64,000 nucleotides of DNA from an uncultured Desulfobacteraceae bacterium (GTDB lineage: Bacteria > Desulfobacterota > Desulfobacteria > Desulfobacterales > Desulfatirhabdiaceae): positions 1 through 64,000 of the forward strand of contig CAJBLH010000017.1 in the NCBI GenBank assembly GCA_903953895.1. Direction: 5' to 3'. A program made the position numbers and the translations under genes. Shown here in pieces: positions 47,330-56,006 of this stretch. The notes below the pieces were generated by a model. That model did not search any database, was not told the DNA's origin, and saw only the letters and a list, made by a program, of their open reading frames with translations. The number at the start of each line of letters is the position of its first letter. Within the stretch, counting starts at the first letter, position 1.

Positions 47330-48370
47330 CTATTTCCCGTTTGTCCTCGATCTACGGTCTGAAACCAGGCTGCTTGCCCACGCTTGGGCCGGCGACAGCC
47401 GGCAGCTCAGCCATGCAAGATGCTCTGAAGACATGCCGGATACAAGACGCCAATCCAGCTCTTTATTGACTTCAAACCAAACCACGCCACTCAGTTTCCA
47501 TGCGTCGATAATCCGAAATGCATCCTGAATCCATTTCCCCTTATCACCTCCCTGGTCGGTAGAGGCTGTTTCAAAGACAATCACAGGTTTTGTTGAAGAA
47601 ATGGCGCGCAGCTCCTTATACAGATGACTGAATATAGATTCAAATGAGCGCCAGTTGCTCTGCCAGCCGTGGGATTTCAGTGTTTGGGTGTTGCCCCAGT
47701 TGTATCCATCCATGCCCAGGATATCCACAGATGCATCGCCGGGATAATATGCGGCAGCCAGATTCCAGCCGGCCTGCGGATCGATTGAAATATTGGGAAT
47801 CGATTCCGCATTGGGACAAAAAGCCCACAGCACATTGTCTGCACCTTCCTGACGGAATATCGATACGATATGGCGGAACATATTCTGATAGATTGCCGGG
47901 CTGTTCGGTCCGTAATCCGCTTCGGTGGTTCCCCAATGATATCGTTGGGAATTCATTTCATGGGCAACGCGGAGGATGATCGGCCTGCCCCAGGCTCTGG
48001 CTGCCTGAGCAAAATTTTTCAAAAAGGCATCATATGCACCTCCGGTAATGGCAGTGTGGGAAACCATGGTTTCTTTTCCATGTTCAATGACCATGGGCTC
48101 CCACGTCATACATGGAATGGCGCCAACAGACCAGATGGCGGTCAGGGTCTGCTCAGGAAATTCAGAAATCCTGGACGATTCCGGCCATTGCAGAAAAAAT
48201 GTTACGATTCGAGGCGATATACCGGTTTCGAATACAACCGATTTAAGTCGATCCACTTCAATCGGGTAGCCATCCAGGGCAATTCCCCACATACACGGCT
48301 GCGGGTGGAATGATGGGGAGGTACAACCGATCAGAATCATGCTGCACAACACAGCCCAAGCCATTTTCAT
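47330..48370 (-). CDS. GH26-like glycoside hydrolase lipoprotein
   Basis: A 346-residue protein. The N-terminus MKMAWAVLCSMILIGC has a lipobox (Cys 16). The TIM-barrel region has ILRVAHEMNSQRYHWG (acid/base Glu in HEMN, about 140) and PVIVFETAST (nucleophile Glu), the pattern of GH26 beta-mannanase-like enzymes. The ATG at 48370 overlaps the upstream GT2 stop (ATGA) and has GGAGAAC in front. As the last gene of the operon it probably trims or edits the exported polymer. Polymer identity unknown. Confidence 0.8.
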   Translation of the reverse strand: MKMAWAVLCSMILIGCTSPSFHPQPCMWGIALDGYPIEVDRLKSVVFETGISPRIVTFFLQWPESSRISEFPEQTLTAIWSVGAIPCMTWEPMVIEHGKETMVSHTAITGGAYDAFLKNFAQAARAWGRPIILRVAHEMNSQRYHWGTTEADYGPNSPAIYQNMFRHIVSIFRQEGADNVLWAFCPNAESIPNISIDPQAGWNLAAAYYPGDASVDILGMDGYNWGNTQTLKSHGWQSNWRSFESIFSHLYKELRAISSTKPVIVFETASTDQGGDKGKWIQDAFRIIDAWKLSGVVWFEVNKELDWRLVSGMSSEHLAWLSCRLSPAQAWASSLVSDRRSRTNGK

Positions 48371-50001
48371 GAGTTCTCCTGGGGATGATTGAAATACAGC
48401 GTCAGGGATAGGATGATAAAATGGTAGGCGCACCAGAACATATTCATGACAATGGCGCCTACCGGCTCCCGTTCAAAATAGAGCCGCTGAGCGCCCCATA
48501 TCATCGCACTGAAACAAAGGACTGCACTTACTAACTGTGGCCAAATGCCCCAAAGAGGCAGTACGCGGCTCTGCTCTTTGGGCGTGATGCCAAACGTACC
48601 TTTAACCCCTAAAATTCCCAGAAGCGATGCTTTCATGAATATCGGAAAGCAGACGGCGTTTAAAAGAACGCCTAGTCCGAGTTCCACCAGGCGATATCGA
48701 CGCTGGTACATGGTGCTGATGAACATGGATATAGACAGAACCATGTAGGGAACAAAAATCAGAAAATAAATTTCCGGCTTGACAAAATAGCTGGGAACAT
48801 CGCAGAATAAATAGAGTATCGGACAATAAACCATCACCAAAAAGACCCAACCGACAAAATAATGGCTTCCGGATAGAAAATACTCCCACCATTTCATTGC
48901 CGGCAAAGCAGATGGATTTCGAGCAAAAGCCCCGATAATTGTGCGAAACAGCCCAACAGTTCCCAGCGCCCAGCGGAATTGCTGTTTGAAATATCCCCCA
49001 AGATCCTCCGGCCCCATCCCAAAAGCGCACACCCGGTTGAGATATCGGGAAGACCAGCCGGCCACATGAAATTTCAGAGAAGTGGCAAAATCTTCGGTTA
49101 CGGAAGATTCGTCAAACCCGCCGACCGCGTTCAATGCTTCCAGGCGAAACATCACATTGGTGCCGCAGCAGAACATGGCGTCCTGAAGGCTTTTCCCTTC
49201 ACAGATATACTCATAAAATATGGCCTGTTGAAGCCCTGATGCACGGGCCACCCGATTGAACTCGAAATTTGAATAGTATTGGGGCGTCTGAATGAAAGCC
49301 AGTTTGGGCTGGCTTTCCATGACGGCAATCAAAGGCTCCACAAAATCCGGAAATGGATTCATGTCCGCATCAAAAACAATGATATATTTTTCTTTTTCGG
49401 TTTTTTTCCGGGTTCCACAGGGATAAAAATCAAACTCTTTACGAACATCGCCATTGATAAAGTCGAGAAAATCATTGATCATTCCAGCCTTGGCCCCATG
49501 CCATTTTCTGCGGAAGAGATGAATGCCGATTTCCTGACACAATTGATCGATCTGCGTTCGGTACGCGGCCATATTTTCCGGAGTGTCCCAGGCGATATCG
49601 TACCGCGTGTCATCCAGAAAATAGAGATTTTTATTGGGATAGGTGAGGTTGTAAAAACAGGTGAGGGTATCACGGATAACATCCAGTGGCTCTTTAAACG
49701 AAGAAACGATGATGGCTACCGGCGGAAAGGTTTTGGGCATGGGCAAATCACCCGTAACTTCCTTTTTTCCCGAATGAGCGGATACATGGAGGATGTTCAG
49801 AAAATAACCGAATCCGTGAACCAGTATAAAAAATTCGGCAAGCAGCAACATGGCCGCCATAATCTTTTCATACCAAACATAAGGTGCTATGAAAAACAGC
49901 ACGGTTCTGCCAATGAGATATACAAAAATCATGAGCATGGTCGCCACGCTCAGAACTGCAAACCATCCGGCTCCATGAATCCGCGATATTCTGATATCCA
50001 A
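48367..50001 (-). CDS. Membrane GT2 glycosyltransferase, cellulose-synthase-like
   Basis: About 544 residues with N-terminal TM helices (VLSVATMLMIFVYLIG and following), a GT2 catalytic domain and four or more C-terminal TM helices. The processive-synthase D,D,D,QxxRW set is visible: DDTRYD, FDADMNPFPD, TEDFATSLKF and QQFRWALGT. It lacks a C-terminal PilZ domain. The start is uncertain: TTG at 50001 has GGAGAA 8 nt upstream, while GTG at 50016 overlaps the preceding stop. It likely polymerises and extrudes a beta-linked polysaccharide across the inner membrane. Confidence 0.88.
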   Translation of the reverse strand: MDIRISRIHGAGWFAVLSVATMLMIFVYLIGRTVLFFIAPYVWYEKIMAAMLLLAEFFILVHGFGYFLNILHVSAHSGKKEVTGDLPMPKTFPPVAIIVSSFKEPLDVIRDTLTCFYNLTYPNKNLYFLDDTRYDIAWDTPENMAAYRTQIDQLCQEIGIHLFRRKWHGAKAGMINDFLDFINGDVRKEFDFYPCGTRKKTEKEKYIIVFDADMNPFPDFVEPLIAVMESQPKLAFIQTPQYYSNFEFNRVARASGLQQAIFYEYICEGKSLQDAMFCCGTNVMFRLEALNAVGGFDESSVTEDFATSLKFHVAGWSSRYLNRVCAFGMGPEDLGGYFKQQFRWALGTVGLFRTIIGAFARNPSALPAMKWWEYFLSGSHYFVGWVFLVMVYCPILYLFCDVPSYFVKPEIYFLIFVPYMVLSISMFISTMYQRRYRLVELGLGVLLNAVCFPIFMKASLLGILGVKGTFGITPKEQSRVLPLWGIWPQLVSAVLCFSAMIWGAQRLYFEREPVGAIVMNMFWCAYHFIILSLTLYFNHPQENS

Positions 50002-50015
50002 GATATTCTTCTCCA

Positions 50016-52901
50016 CTAAAACTGATACTGTAACTCTCCCCAAAGGCCATCCGCATTCCACTCTCTGGACCGGTGACCCATGGCCTTCAGAACAAAGGCC
50101 CAATGATCGCTTAACTCTTTATGCCAATCCGCCTCCAGCCTTATCATATCGTTATTCTGGGTGTCGGTTCCAACTGAAGCCCGAATATCGTAATAATGCA
50201 GCGGTGCGCCGCAATAGAGTTCCCTGGACAGGTCATGATACCATTCTAAAGTGACGGCGCTTTCCCAAAGATCTTTGGGTGTCCAGTAGGGATGAATAAT
50301 ATTGACGAGATTGTTATTGTCATAGATAAATGTATCGTTGTTTGCGGTATTGCGATAGGTTTGGGTCAGAATGGTTTTAAATATTCGGGGATGATCGGTA
50401 AAAGCATATCCGACAAATGCTGAAACCATCTGCCCGGTGTTGTCATCCGAATAATTCAGATATTCGGCTTTTGCCCCTGCCTCGAGTTTTCGGGTCAGAA
50501 AAGAGGTGATATCCATTTTCCAGTGATCCGCCTGAATTGCCTGACGCAGCCCGAATGCATTGGTGAGTTCATCGCTTCGTTCAAAACCCAGACCGACTCT
50601 GAGCCCGTCCCAAACATTCAAGCGGATTGCAGCCAGCCCGGTATCGGTCTGGCCGAAATCATCGTTGGTGTAGATTTTATGGGTCCAGCGCAATCGGCCT
50701 TCCAGCCAGGGGGTGATCACGCCTCGGGCTTCCAGCGTATGACCATAAGCGTCCTGAGACGGCGCCTCCGATTTCGGAGATTCCAGCCAGTGATTCAATT
50801 CAGCCCTCAAATGGTATCGGCCCCGGATCGGTAAATCGGCAAAGACATCGATCTGGCGGCGGGACATCTGTGCTAATTCCCCCCAACCGGCTTCATCCCA
50901 GATCCTTGCCTGAATGCCCCCGATGGGATTCTGGCGAATCTTTTGCCGTTCAAGCGCCCGCTTGGACATTACATGGGTCGGATCCAGAGCCAGCAGCGTT
51001 TCATACGCTTCAGCCTCTTGGTCGCAAAGGCCAAGGGCGCATTTGACCTGAGCGGCATCAAACAAAGCCTCCTGGTTTCCCGGTTCAAATGCCAGAAGGG
51101 ATTCATATGCATCCATCGCCGGAACGAATCGCTTGTTCCAGGCCAGCCATTTGGCGGAGCTTTCCAGAACAGCCCATTTTTGAATGCGATAGACGGGTAG
51201 CCATTCGATGGTTAACCCCTCGAGTGCTTCAATATCTGCAGGGGATCGCAATTCAGAAATCTGGCCGGTGACATATTCGTACCCCGTATAGACCGATCCA
51301 TTGTCCGCCTGATCCTGAACATATTCCCATAAAGGTTCCATGGCTGGGTTCCCGGCTGTAAGGGATTTCAGCGCACGGGCCAGACAAATATCCAGCCTGG
51401 GGATAAGCAGCGAGCGATATCGCAGCATCGCCTGATCGATTCGTTTTCCCCATACCGCCACCCGGGCGCTTTCACGAACAGGAAGCGGATCATTTTGATT
51501 TTGCGCATGAATGGCATCGTAAGTTTCAATGGCTGTATCGTAGTCTTTATTCCAGGACTGAACCCGGGCCCATGAAATCCATATCTTTGAATTACCGGGA
51601 AAATCCTTGGAAAGCGATTGAAACAGTTCCAGTGATTCCGAATACTGTCCGTTAAAAGCCAGGTTTTCCGCCAATCCCAGTTGAGCGGGATAACACTCCG
51701 GATCTGCATTCAAGATGTTGCGAAATAAACGAATGGCAATTTCCGGGTGTCCGTTTTCCGAGTATAATCCAGCCCATGCCACTCCTTTCATGGGTGAAGC
51801 AGTTGCAATTGTCATCAGCGGATCGACAAAAGAATTATCCAGAACGTTTTTTTCAGACTGCTCGTACTGAACTATCGGTGAGTCCGGCGCCAAGGCCATG
51901 GCCTGATCAAAAGCACACCGGGCTGATTCCTGATGGGAAGAATCCGATTGAGCCAGTTGACGGTGACATTTGCCAAGTCCCGTCCAGCCGGTTGCGGCAA
52001 AATCCGGGAATCGCGTCAGATCGGTAAAGACGGAAACGGCTTCGGCATATCGACGCTGTCGATAGAAAATATCGGCCTTCAACGCCAGTGCTTTGGCCAC
52101 ATGATCTCCTGCCGTGTTCGACGGCCCGGCTGGATCAGCCTGGATTGCAGATATCGAATTCAGTAATTTTTCGATTTCAGTCAGTGCGCTGCTGAAATCT
52201 TTTTTTTCAGCATGCAGTTTGGCCAAAGCCAGGGAAATGTCTGGTTTTGAATGCCCCCGATGTCGAAGGGATACGTACAGTCCTTCTGCAGACTCATACT
52301 GCTGAGCGCTGACCAGAAGCCCGGCAAGTTTTAGCTGGGTATCGTTATCATTCGGATGGTGATTCAGATGATTACGATAAATCGTTTCAATCCGGTAGAA
52401 ATCGCCCCACATATTCATAGCTTCGGCGTATGCCGATAAAATCGAACTGTCCGTGGGGTTGATGGTCAAGGCTTTTTGAAACAACCGTCGGCAGGCTTTG
52501 GCATGGCCTTGCTCTATCTCAATCTGCGCCAGTTTGACCGTGGCATTGGGATGATCCGGAGAGCAAGCCAGAATCCGATTAAGTTCAGCAGCAGCTTTAT
52601 CGTATTGTTTCAGGCGGATACATATATCTGCCAACTCGATACGGATGTCAAGCCTTTCCGGCGCTTCAACAATGACACTGTGATATTCAGCCTGAGCCTG
52701 TTCCAGTGTTTCATTTTTATAGGAAAGCAGCCGCGCCAGGGCCAGTCGCGCATCCGTGTCTGAAATCACCCCATCGATGGAAAAGAGATTTTCCTGACCA
52801 TAACCAACACTGGCAATCAAGATCAGACTCATTGCAGCCAGAAATAAAAATATTCGGTGAAAACATGGGTAGATGGTCAATACCTGAAAGGAAGTCTGCA
52901 T
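50016..52901 (-). CDS. Large TPR protein with C-terminal outer-membrane barrel (BcsC-like architecture)
   Basis: A 961-residue protein. A signal peptide (FLFLAAMSLILIASVGYGQE) is followed by about 600 residues of tetratricopeptide repeats (for example LNRILACSPDHPNATVKLAQ, YDAIHAQNQNDPL). The last about 280 residues are beta-rich and end with a terminal Phe (LWGELQYQF), as in outer-membrane barrels. The layout matches BcsC/AlgK-AlgE/PgaA type export proteins: periplasmic scaffold plus pore. It should carry the GT2 product through the outer membrane. Same strand, directly upstream of the GT2 gene. Confidence 0.8.
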   Translation of the reverse strand: MQTSFQVLTIYPCFHRIFLFLAAMSLILIASVGYGQENLFSIDGVISDTDARLALARLLSYKNETLEQAQAEYHSVIVEAPERLDIRIELADICIRLKQYDKAAAELNRILACSPDHPNATVKLAQIEIEQGHAKACRRLFQKALTINPTDSSILSAYAEAMNMWGDFYRIETIYRNHLNHHPNDNDTQLKLAGLLVSAQQYESAEGLYVSLRHRGHSKPDISLALAKLHAEKKDFSSALTEIEKLLNSISAIQADPAGPSNTAGDHVAKALALKADIFYRQRRYAEAVSVFTDLTRFPDFAATGWTGLGKCHRQLAQSDSSHQESARCAFDQAMALAPDSPIVQYEQSEKNVLDNSFVDPLMTIATASPMKGVAWAGLYSENGHPEIAIRLFRNILNADPECYPAQLGLAENLAFNGQYSESLELFQSLSKDFPGNSKIWISWARVQSWNKDYDTAIETYDAIHAQNQNDPLPVRESARVAVWGKRIDQAMLRYRSLLIPRLDICLARALKSLTAGNPAMEPLWEYVQDQADNGSVYTGYEYVTGQISELRSPADIEALEGLTIEWLPVYRIQKWAVLESSAKWLAWNKRFVPAMDAYESLLAFEPGNQEALFDAAQVKCALGLCDQEAEAYETLLALDPTHVMSKRALERQKIRQNPIGGIQARIWDEAGWGELAQMSRRQIDVFADLPIRGRYHLRAELNHWLESPKSEAPSQDAYGHTLEARGVITPWLEGRLRWTHKIYTNDDFGQTDTGLAAIRLNVWDGLRVGLGFERSDELTNAFGLRQAIQADHWKMDITSFLTRKLEAGAKAEYLNYSDDNTGQMVSAFVGYAFTDHPRIFKTILTQTYRNTANNDTFIYDNNNLVNIIHPYWTPKDLWESAVTLEWYHDLSRELYCGAPLHYYDIRASVGTDTQNNDMIRLEADWHKELSDHWAFVLKAMGHRSREWNADGLWGELQYQF

Positions 52902-52935
52902 TCATTAGTCCGGTTCGTTCGTATGATTCGGAAAA

Positions 52936-53589
52936 TCAAGGGTCCAGGGTTTTACGCAACTCAGCGATGGCGGCCTCATGTTGGTTGCTCCAGATCAGTA
53001 CAAATGCATACTTGCGTCGAATCTGTTTGTCATTGGGGACCTGGATCAGGATTTTTTTATAAACCGCGATGGCTTCGGCATATTTTCCGGACCAGCTCAG
53101 GGCATCCGCCAGTTTTGCCCGAACCTGGTAATCTTGGGGATGGGTTTGCAAATAGTTTTGATACAACGTCATCGCCTGGTTGTATTGTTTTTTTGCCAGA
53201 TAAATGTCCGCCATTTCAATCCGGCTGCGATCATCCAGCTTGTCGGAAGGAATTTCTTCATAAATCCGGATTGCTTTTTCCGGTGAGCCCATCCAGTTCA
53301 AGACATGGGCCATTTCCAGTCTGGCTTCCGAAAGCTCCGGTCGCTCCGACAGCAATCGTTCGTACTCGGTGATTGATTCCGGGTATTTTTTGACGTAACT
53401 TAATATTCGGGCAAGCTCCCATCTGGCCTGCCAGTCCGGGATCATCTCTTTTTCTGAATCCTGAGGTCGATTGAGATAATCCGGATCCAGGATATTCGGC
53501 TGCGGTGGAGACGGTTTATCCTGCGCCTGAAGAGCAGATGCTACCAGGATAAACAGGATTAAACCAATCCAGAACTTATTTCGATTCAT
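52936..53589 (-). CDS. Periplasmic TPR protein
   Basis: A 217-residue protein with a signal peptide (FWIGLILFILVASALQAQ) and about four TPR units (ITEYERLLSERPELSEARLE, LYQNYLQTHPQDYQVRAKLA, AVYKKILIQVPNDKQIRRKY). Its ATG overlaps the stop of the upstream TPR gene (TGATG). Likely a scaffold or accessory of the same secretion apparatus. Confidence 0.8.
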   Translation of the reverse strand: MNRNKFWIGLILFILVASALQAQDKPSPPQPNILDPDYLNRPQDSEKEMIPDWQARWELARILSYVKKYPESITEYERLLSERPELSEARLEMAHVLNWMGSPEKAIRIYEEIPSDKLDDRSRIEMADIYLAKKQYNQAMTLYQNYLQTHPQDYQVRAKLADALSWSGKYAEAIAVYKKILIQVPNDKQIRRKYAFVLIWSNQHEAAIAELRKTLDP

Positions 53590-54287
53590 CAGTTTTCTCC
53601 CAAAACCATACTGTATTCGGAAATCGCATCATCCAGCCTGCCGCTCCAGAAAAGCACCCTGGCCAGTTGAATACGGGCGCTGCGATTCTGTGGGTGATTT
53701 CTTAGAATATCCTGATAGCATAAAGCAGCTTCGCTGTACTTTTTCTGCCAGCTTATCGTTTCTGCCAGCTCCAGTTGAAGATGAACCAAATTAGGATACC
53801 TGCTGACAAGTATTCGATACAGGTTTTCAGACTGGTGGTAGGACTGAACATTGCGATAATACCGGGCCATGCGCAGCATCACCGAAGCGTCCTGGGGTTT
53901 TATTTTCAGCAACCGATCGGCCAGAGCCAGAGCGTCTGGAAACCGCCCGAATTGTTCATACAGGCTGGTCAACCGCCATAAAACAGTTTCGTGATCCGGT
54001 ACCTGGGAAAGCAGCGCCTGATACACGGACAAGGCATCTTCAAATTGCCGGGTTGCCATAAAAGCATCCGCAAGATACAGTCCGGCTTCAGGTCTATTTA
54101 CACCGCCTTGAATGGCCTGGCGCAACAGGGGAATCGCCTCGGAAAAACGTTGTGCAAAAAACAAATCTTCCCCATTCCGGTAAAGAATCCATTTGCGGCT
54201 GGTCAGTCGATAAGCCGCCATGGTCAAAACCAGCGTTAGAACCAAAATAACAGTGAATGTCGCATATTGTTTGGTTTTAACCGTCAA
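53589..54287 (-). CDS. Membrane-anchored TPR protein
   Basis: A 232-residue protein with one N-terminal TM helix (FTVILVLTLVLTMAAYRLTS) and TPR units through the rest (LADAFMATRQFEDALSVYQA, LQLELAETISWQKKYSEAAL). It overlaps the STAS gene by 4 bp upstream and the next TPR gene downstream, so it is coupled within the operon. Role: inner-membrane anchored part of the TPR scaffold, by inference. Confidence 0.8.
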   Translation of the reverse strand: MTVKTKQYATFTVILVLTLVLTMAAYRLTSRKWILYRNGEDLFFAQRFSEAIPLLRQAIQGGVNRPEAGLYLADAFMATRQFEDALSVYQALLSQVPDHETVLWRLTSLYEQFGRFPDALALADRLLKIKPQDASVMLRMARYYRNVQSYHQSENLYRILVSRYPNLVHLQLELAETISWQKKYSEAALCYQDILRNHPQNRSARIQLARVLFWSGRLDDAISEYSMVLGEN

Positions 54288-54622
54288 TGTTTCACATTCC
54301 GGCAGGCATCGTCCAATGAATCATAGATGGGAATCACCTTATCAAAGCGGGTTATCCGAAACAGGTTTTTCACCGTCTTATTCAGGTTGCACAACACCAG
54401 AGAGCCGTCATGTTTTGTTGTTTTGAACAATGAAATCAATACGCCCAAGCCGCTGCTGTCCATAGATGCCACTTCAGACATATCCAGCACAATCCGCTGA
54501 TGGCCTTTTTGTATCGAATCGACGACCTGTCCTTTGAACAAAATGGATACCGACGCATCGATAACCGAAGTTAAGGGGCAAAGAACCAGAACACCACCAA
54601 CTATTTTTTCTTTAAACTGCAT
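54284..54622 (-). CDS. STAS-domain anti-sigma-factor antagonist
   Basis: A 112-residue single STAS domain. VLDMSEVASMDSSGLGVLIS contains the phosphorylatable Ser of SpoIIAA-like proteins (DSSGLG, about 58). Such proteins take part in partner switching controlled by a kinase and a PP2C phosphatase, neither of which is in the window. It heads the polysaccharide operon and overlaps the next gene by 4 bp, so it may report or control activity of the export machine. Confidence 0.9.
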   Translation of the reverse strand: MQFKEKIVGGVLVLCPLTSVIDASVSILFKGQVVDSIQKGHQRIVLDMSEVASMDSSGLGVLISLFKTTKHDGSLVLCNLNKTVKNLFRITRFDKVIPIYDSLDDACRNVKH

Positions 54623-54941
54623 CTATTGTATTCCTTTCAATGAACTGCATTTTCACAGGTCCATCGCGAAACATCGACGTTCAGATATTAAATTTCGCAG
54701 CGTTATCGGTCATCGGCGTTTTTCTATAAATTGGATTGGCAATCATCATAATCGCCAGAACCAATTTTATCATTTTTAACCCGCTTGTGTTTATGTGAAT
54801 TCCGCCATCCTGTACCATGATTAATGACCAATTTGCAATGTATGTCAGCAGGCGTTTTATCAGTCAAATTGAAGAATACGTCGGCTCGAACAAGCATCTG
54901 CACAAGGCGTTAAAAAGGATGCCGGTGGATATCCCTATCTA
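54623..54941. other. Intergenic region between divergent STAS operon and UvrD fragment
   Basis: 319 bp. It should contain the promoter of the minus-strand polysaccharide operon, but no clear -35/-10 pair is seen. Around 54850-54942 a short plus-strand frame reads FISQIEEYVGSNKHLHKALK and stops before the UvrD fragment; it may be coding debris of an unknown gene. Confidence 0.35.
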
Positions 54942-55484
54942 ATGAATAATATTAGAAATTTCATTCGGTTGATAGATTCCATGATGGAAATCAAAGATAT
55001 GACCGAACCATCGGAAATGATCATGATGCTCCGGGATGCACTAAATTATGACAAATGGATTACCGACAATAACGAGCAAAGACCCGATGACGACTTGATC
55101 GCCAATTTGGATCAATTGCAGATGGCAGCGTCAAAATATCACGATATTCCGTCTCTGTTGAACTACACCGATTCATTTCGGGAACAGAGGCAAGGATCAG
55201 ACGATGGCGTATTACCAAACGCAATGGGAGATATTGAAGAAGAACGGCGGGTAGCCTTTGTGGGAATATCCAGAGCCAAGCAGTTATTATACCTGTCATA
55301 TTCGATAAAACACTTGGGGAAGGCGGGGAAGGTATCGCCATTTCTTGAGGATACAAGGGAAGCAATATGGCAATTGAACGAAAATTCAAGGTTACATATC
55401 CAGATGATTTCAACTTTCAGAAAGTTTATCTTGAAGTTATGGAAAATCTTCCGTATGGAATCAATGTTGAGGAAATCAATCTAA
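54942..55484 (+). pseudogene. UvrD/PcrA-type helicase C-terminal fragment with internal deletion
   Basis: The 180-codon frame contains LIDSMMEIKDMTEPSEMIMM, ASKYHDIPSLLNYTDSFREQ and GDIEEERRVAFVGISRAKQL, blocks from the C-terminal part of UvrD-family helicases. The segment that normally joins SDDGV to LPN (motif V, xLMTIHKAKGLEFPVVF-like) is absent, and the whole N-terminal ATPase half is missing. The tail after about codon 140 is out of family. A non-functional relic. Confidence 0.8.
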
Positions 55485-55585
55485 CAGAGGTTAATAATTG
55501 GCAGAGACCGATTGAACTGAAGCGGGCATTGACCGATTTGGATATTCAGAAATATCGGGAGATGTTAGGGGGAGTCCGCAGGTGA
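55367..55585 (+). CDS. Small protein of unknown function
   Basis: A 72-residue frame, MAIERKFKVTYPDDFNFQKV to LTDLDIQKYREMLGGVRR. The composition is protein-like, and GGGAAG is near the ATG. I know no family. It overlaps the end of the UvrD fragment in another frame and could be a real small gene or debris. Confidence 0.4.
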   Translation: MAIERKFKVTYPDDFNFQKVYLEVMENLPYGINVEEINLTEVNNWQRPIELKRALTDLDIQKYREMLGGVRR

Positions 55586-56006
55586 GGTAGAAGTAAGGGA
55601 AGAACTAAAGCTTTTGCAAAGGACATTTGCCCTGGCGCTGGAGGATTCTGGCGCTGGGGAATAATTTTTTCAACTAAAAACGGAAGGTGTTTTGAATTGG
55701 GTGGCGCATCCTATTATTGGTACAGCCATTTGACCAATCAGCACTTGCTGGAATGGATACGCCACTTATAAAAAATGATAAGAAATCGCTATCAGAAAGT
55801 GCATAAAATCTTCATGAAATTTTTCAATCCAAATGTTAACTTTGGTACATAAGTTAGCATACAGGCCCTACCTGCTTAATACTTCATCTGTGTATTTGTC
55901 ATTCCACATAAATATTGCTTATAAATCTTAATCTGATATGGAGTGAACACTTGTCAAAGTATCCACATTTCCAAACATTGCAGGAATCTAAAGAAAGGAA
56001 AACACC
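55586..56006. other. Intergenic region, no supported gene
   Basis: 421 bp, AT-rich in its second half. A short direct repeat CTGGCGCTGG occurs twice near 55633-55662. An AAAGAAAGGAAA purine-rich site just before 56007 serves the next gene. Nothing else recognisable. Confidence 0.5.
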
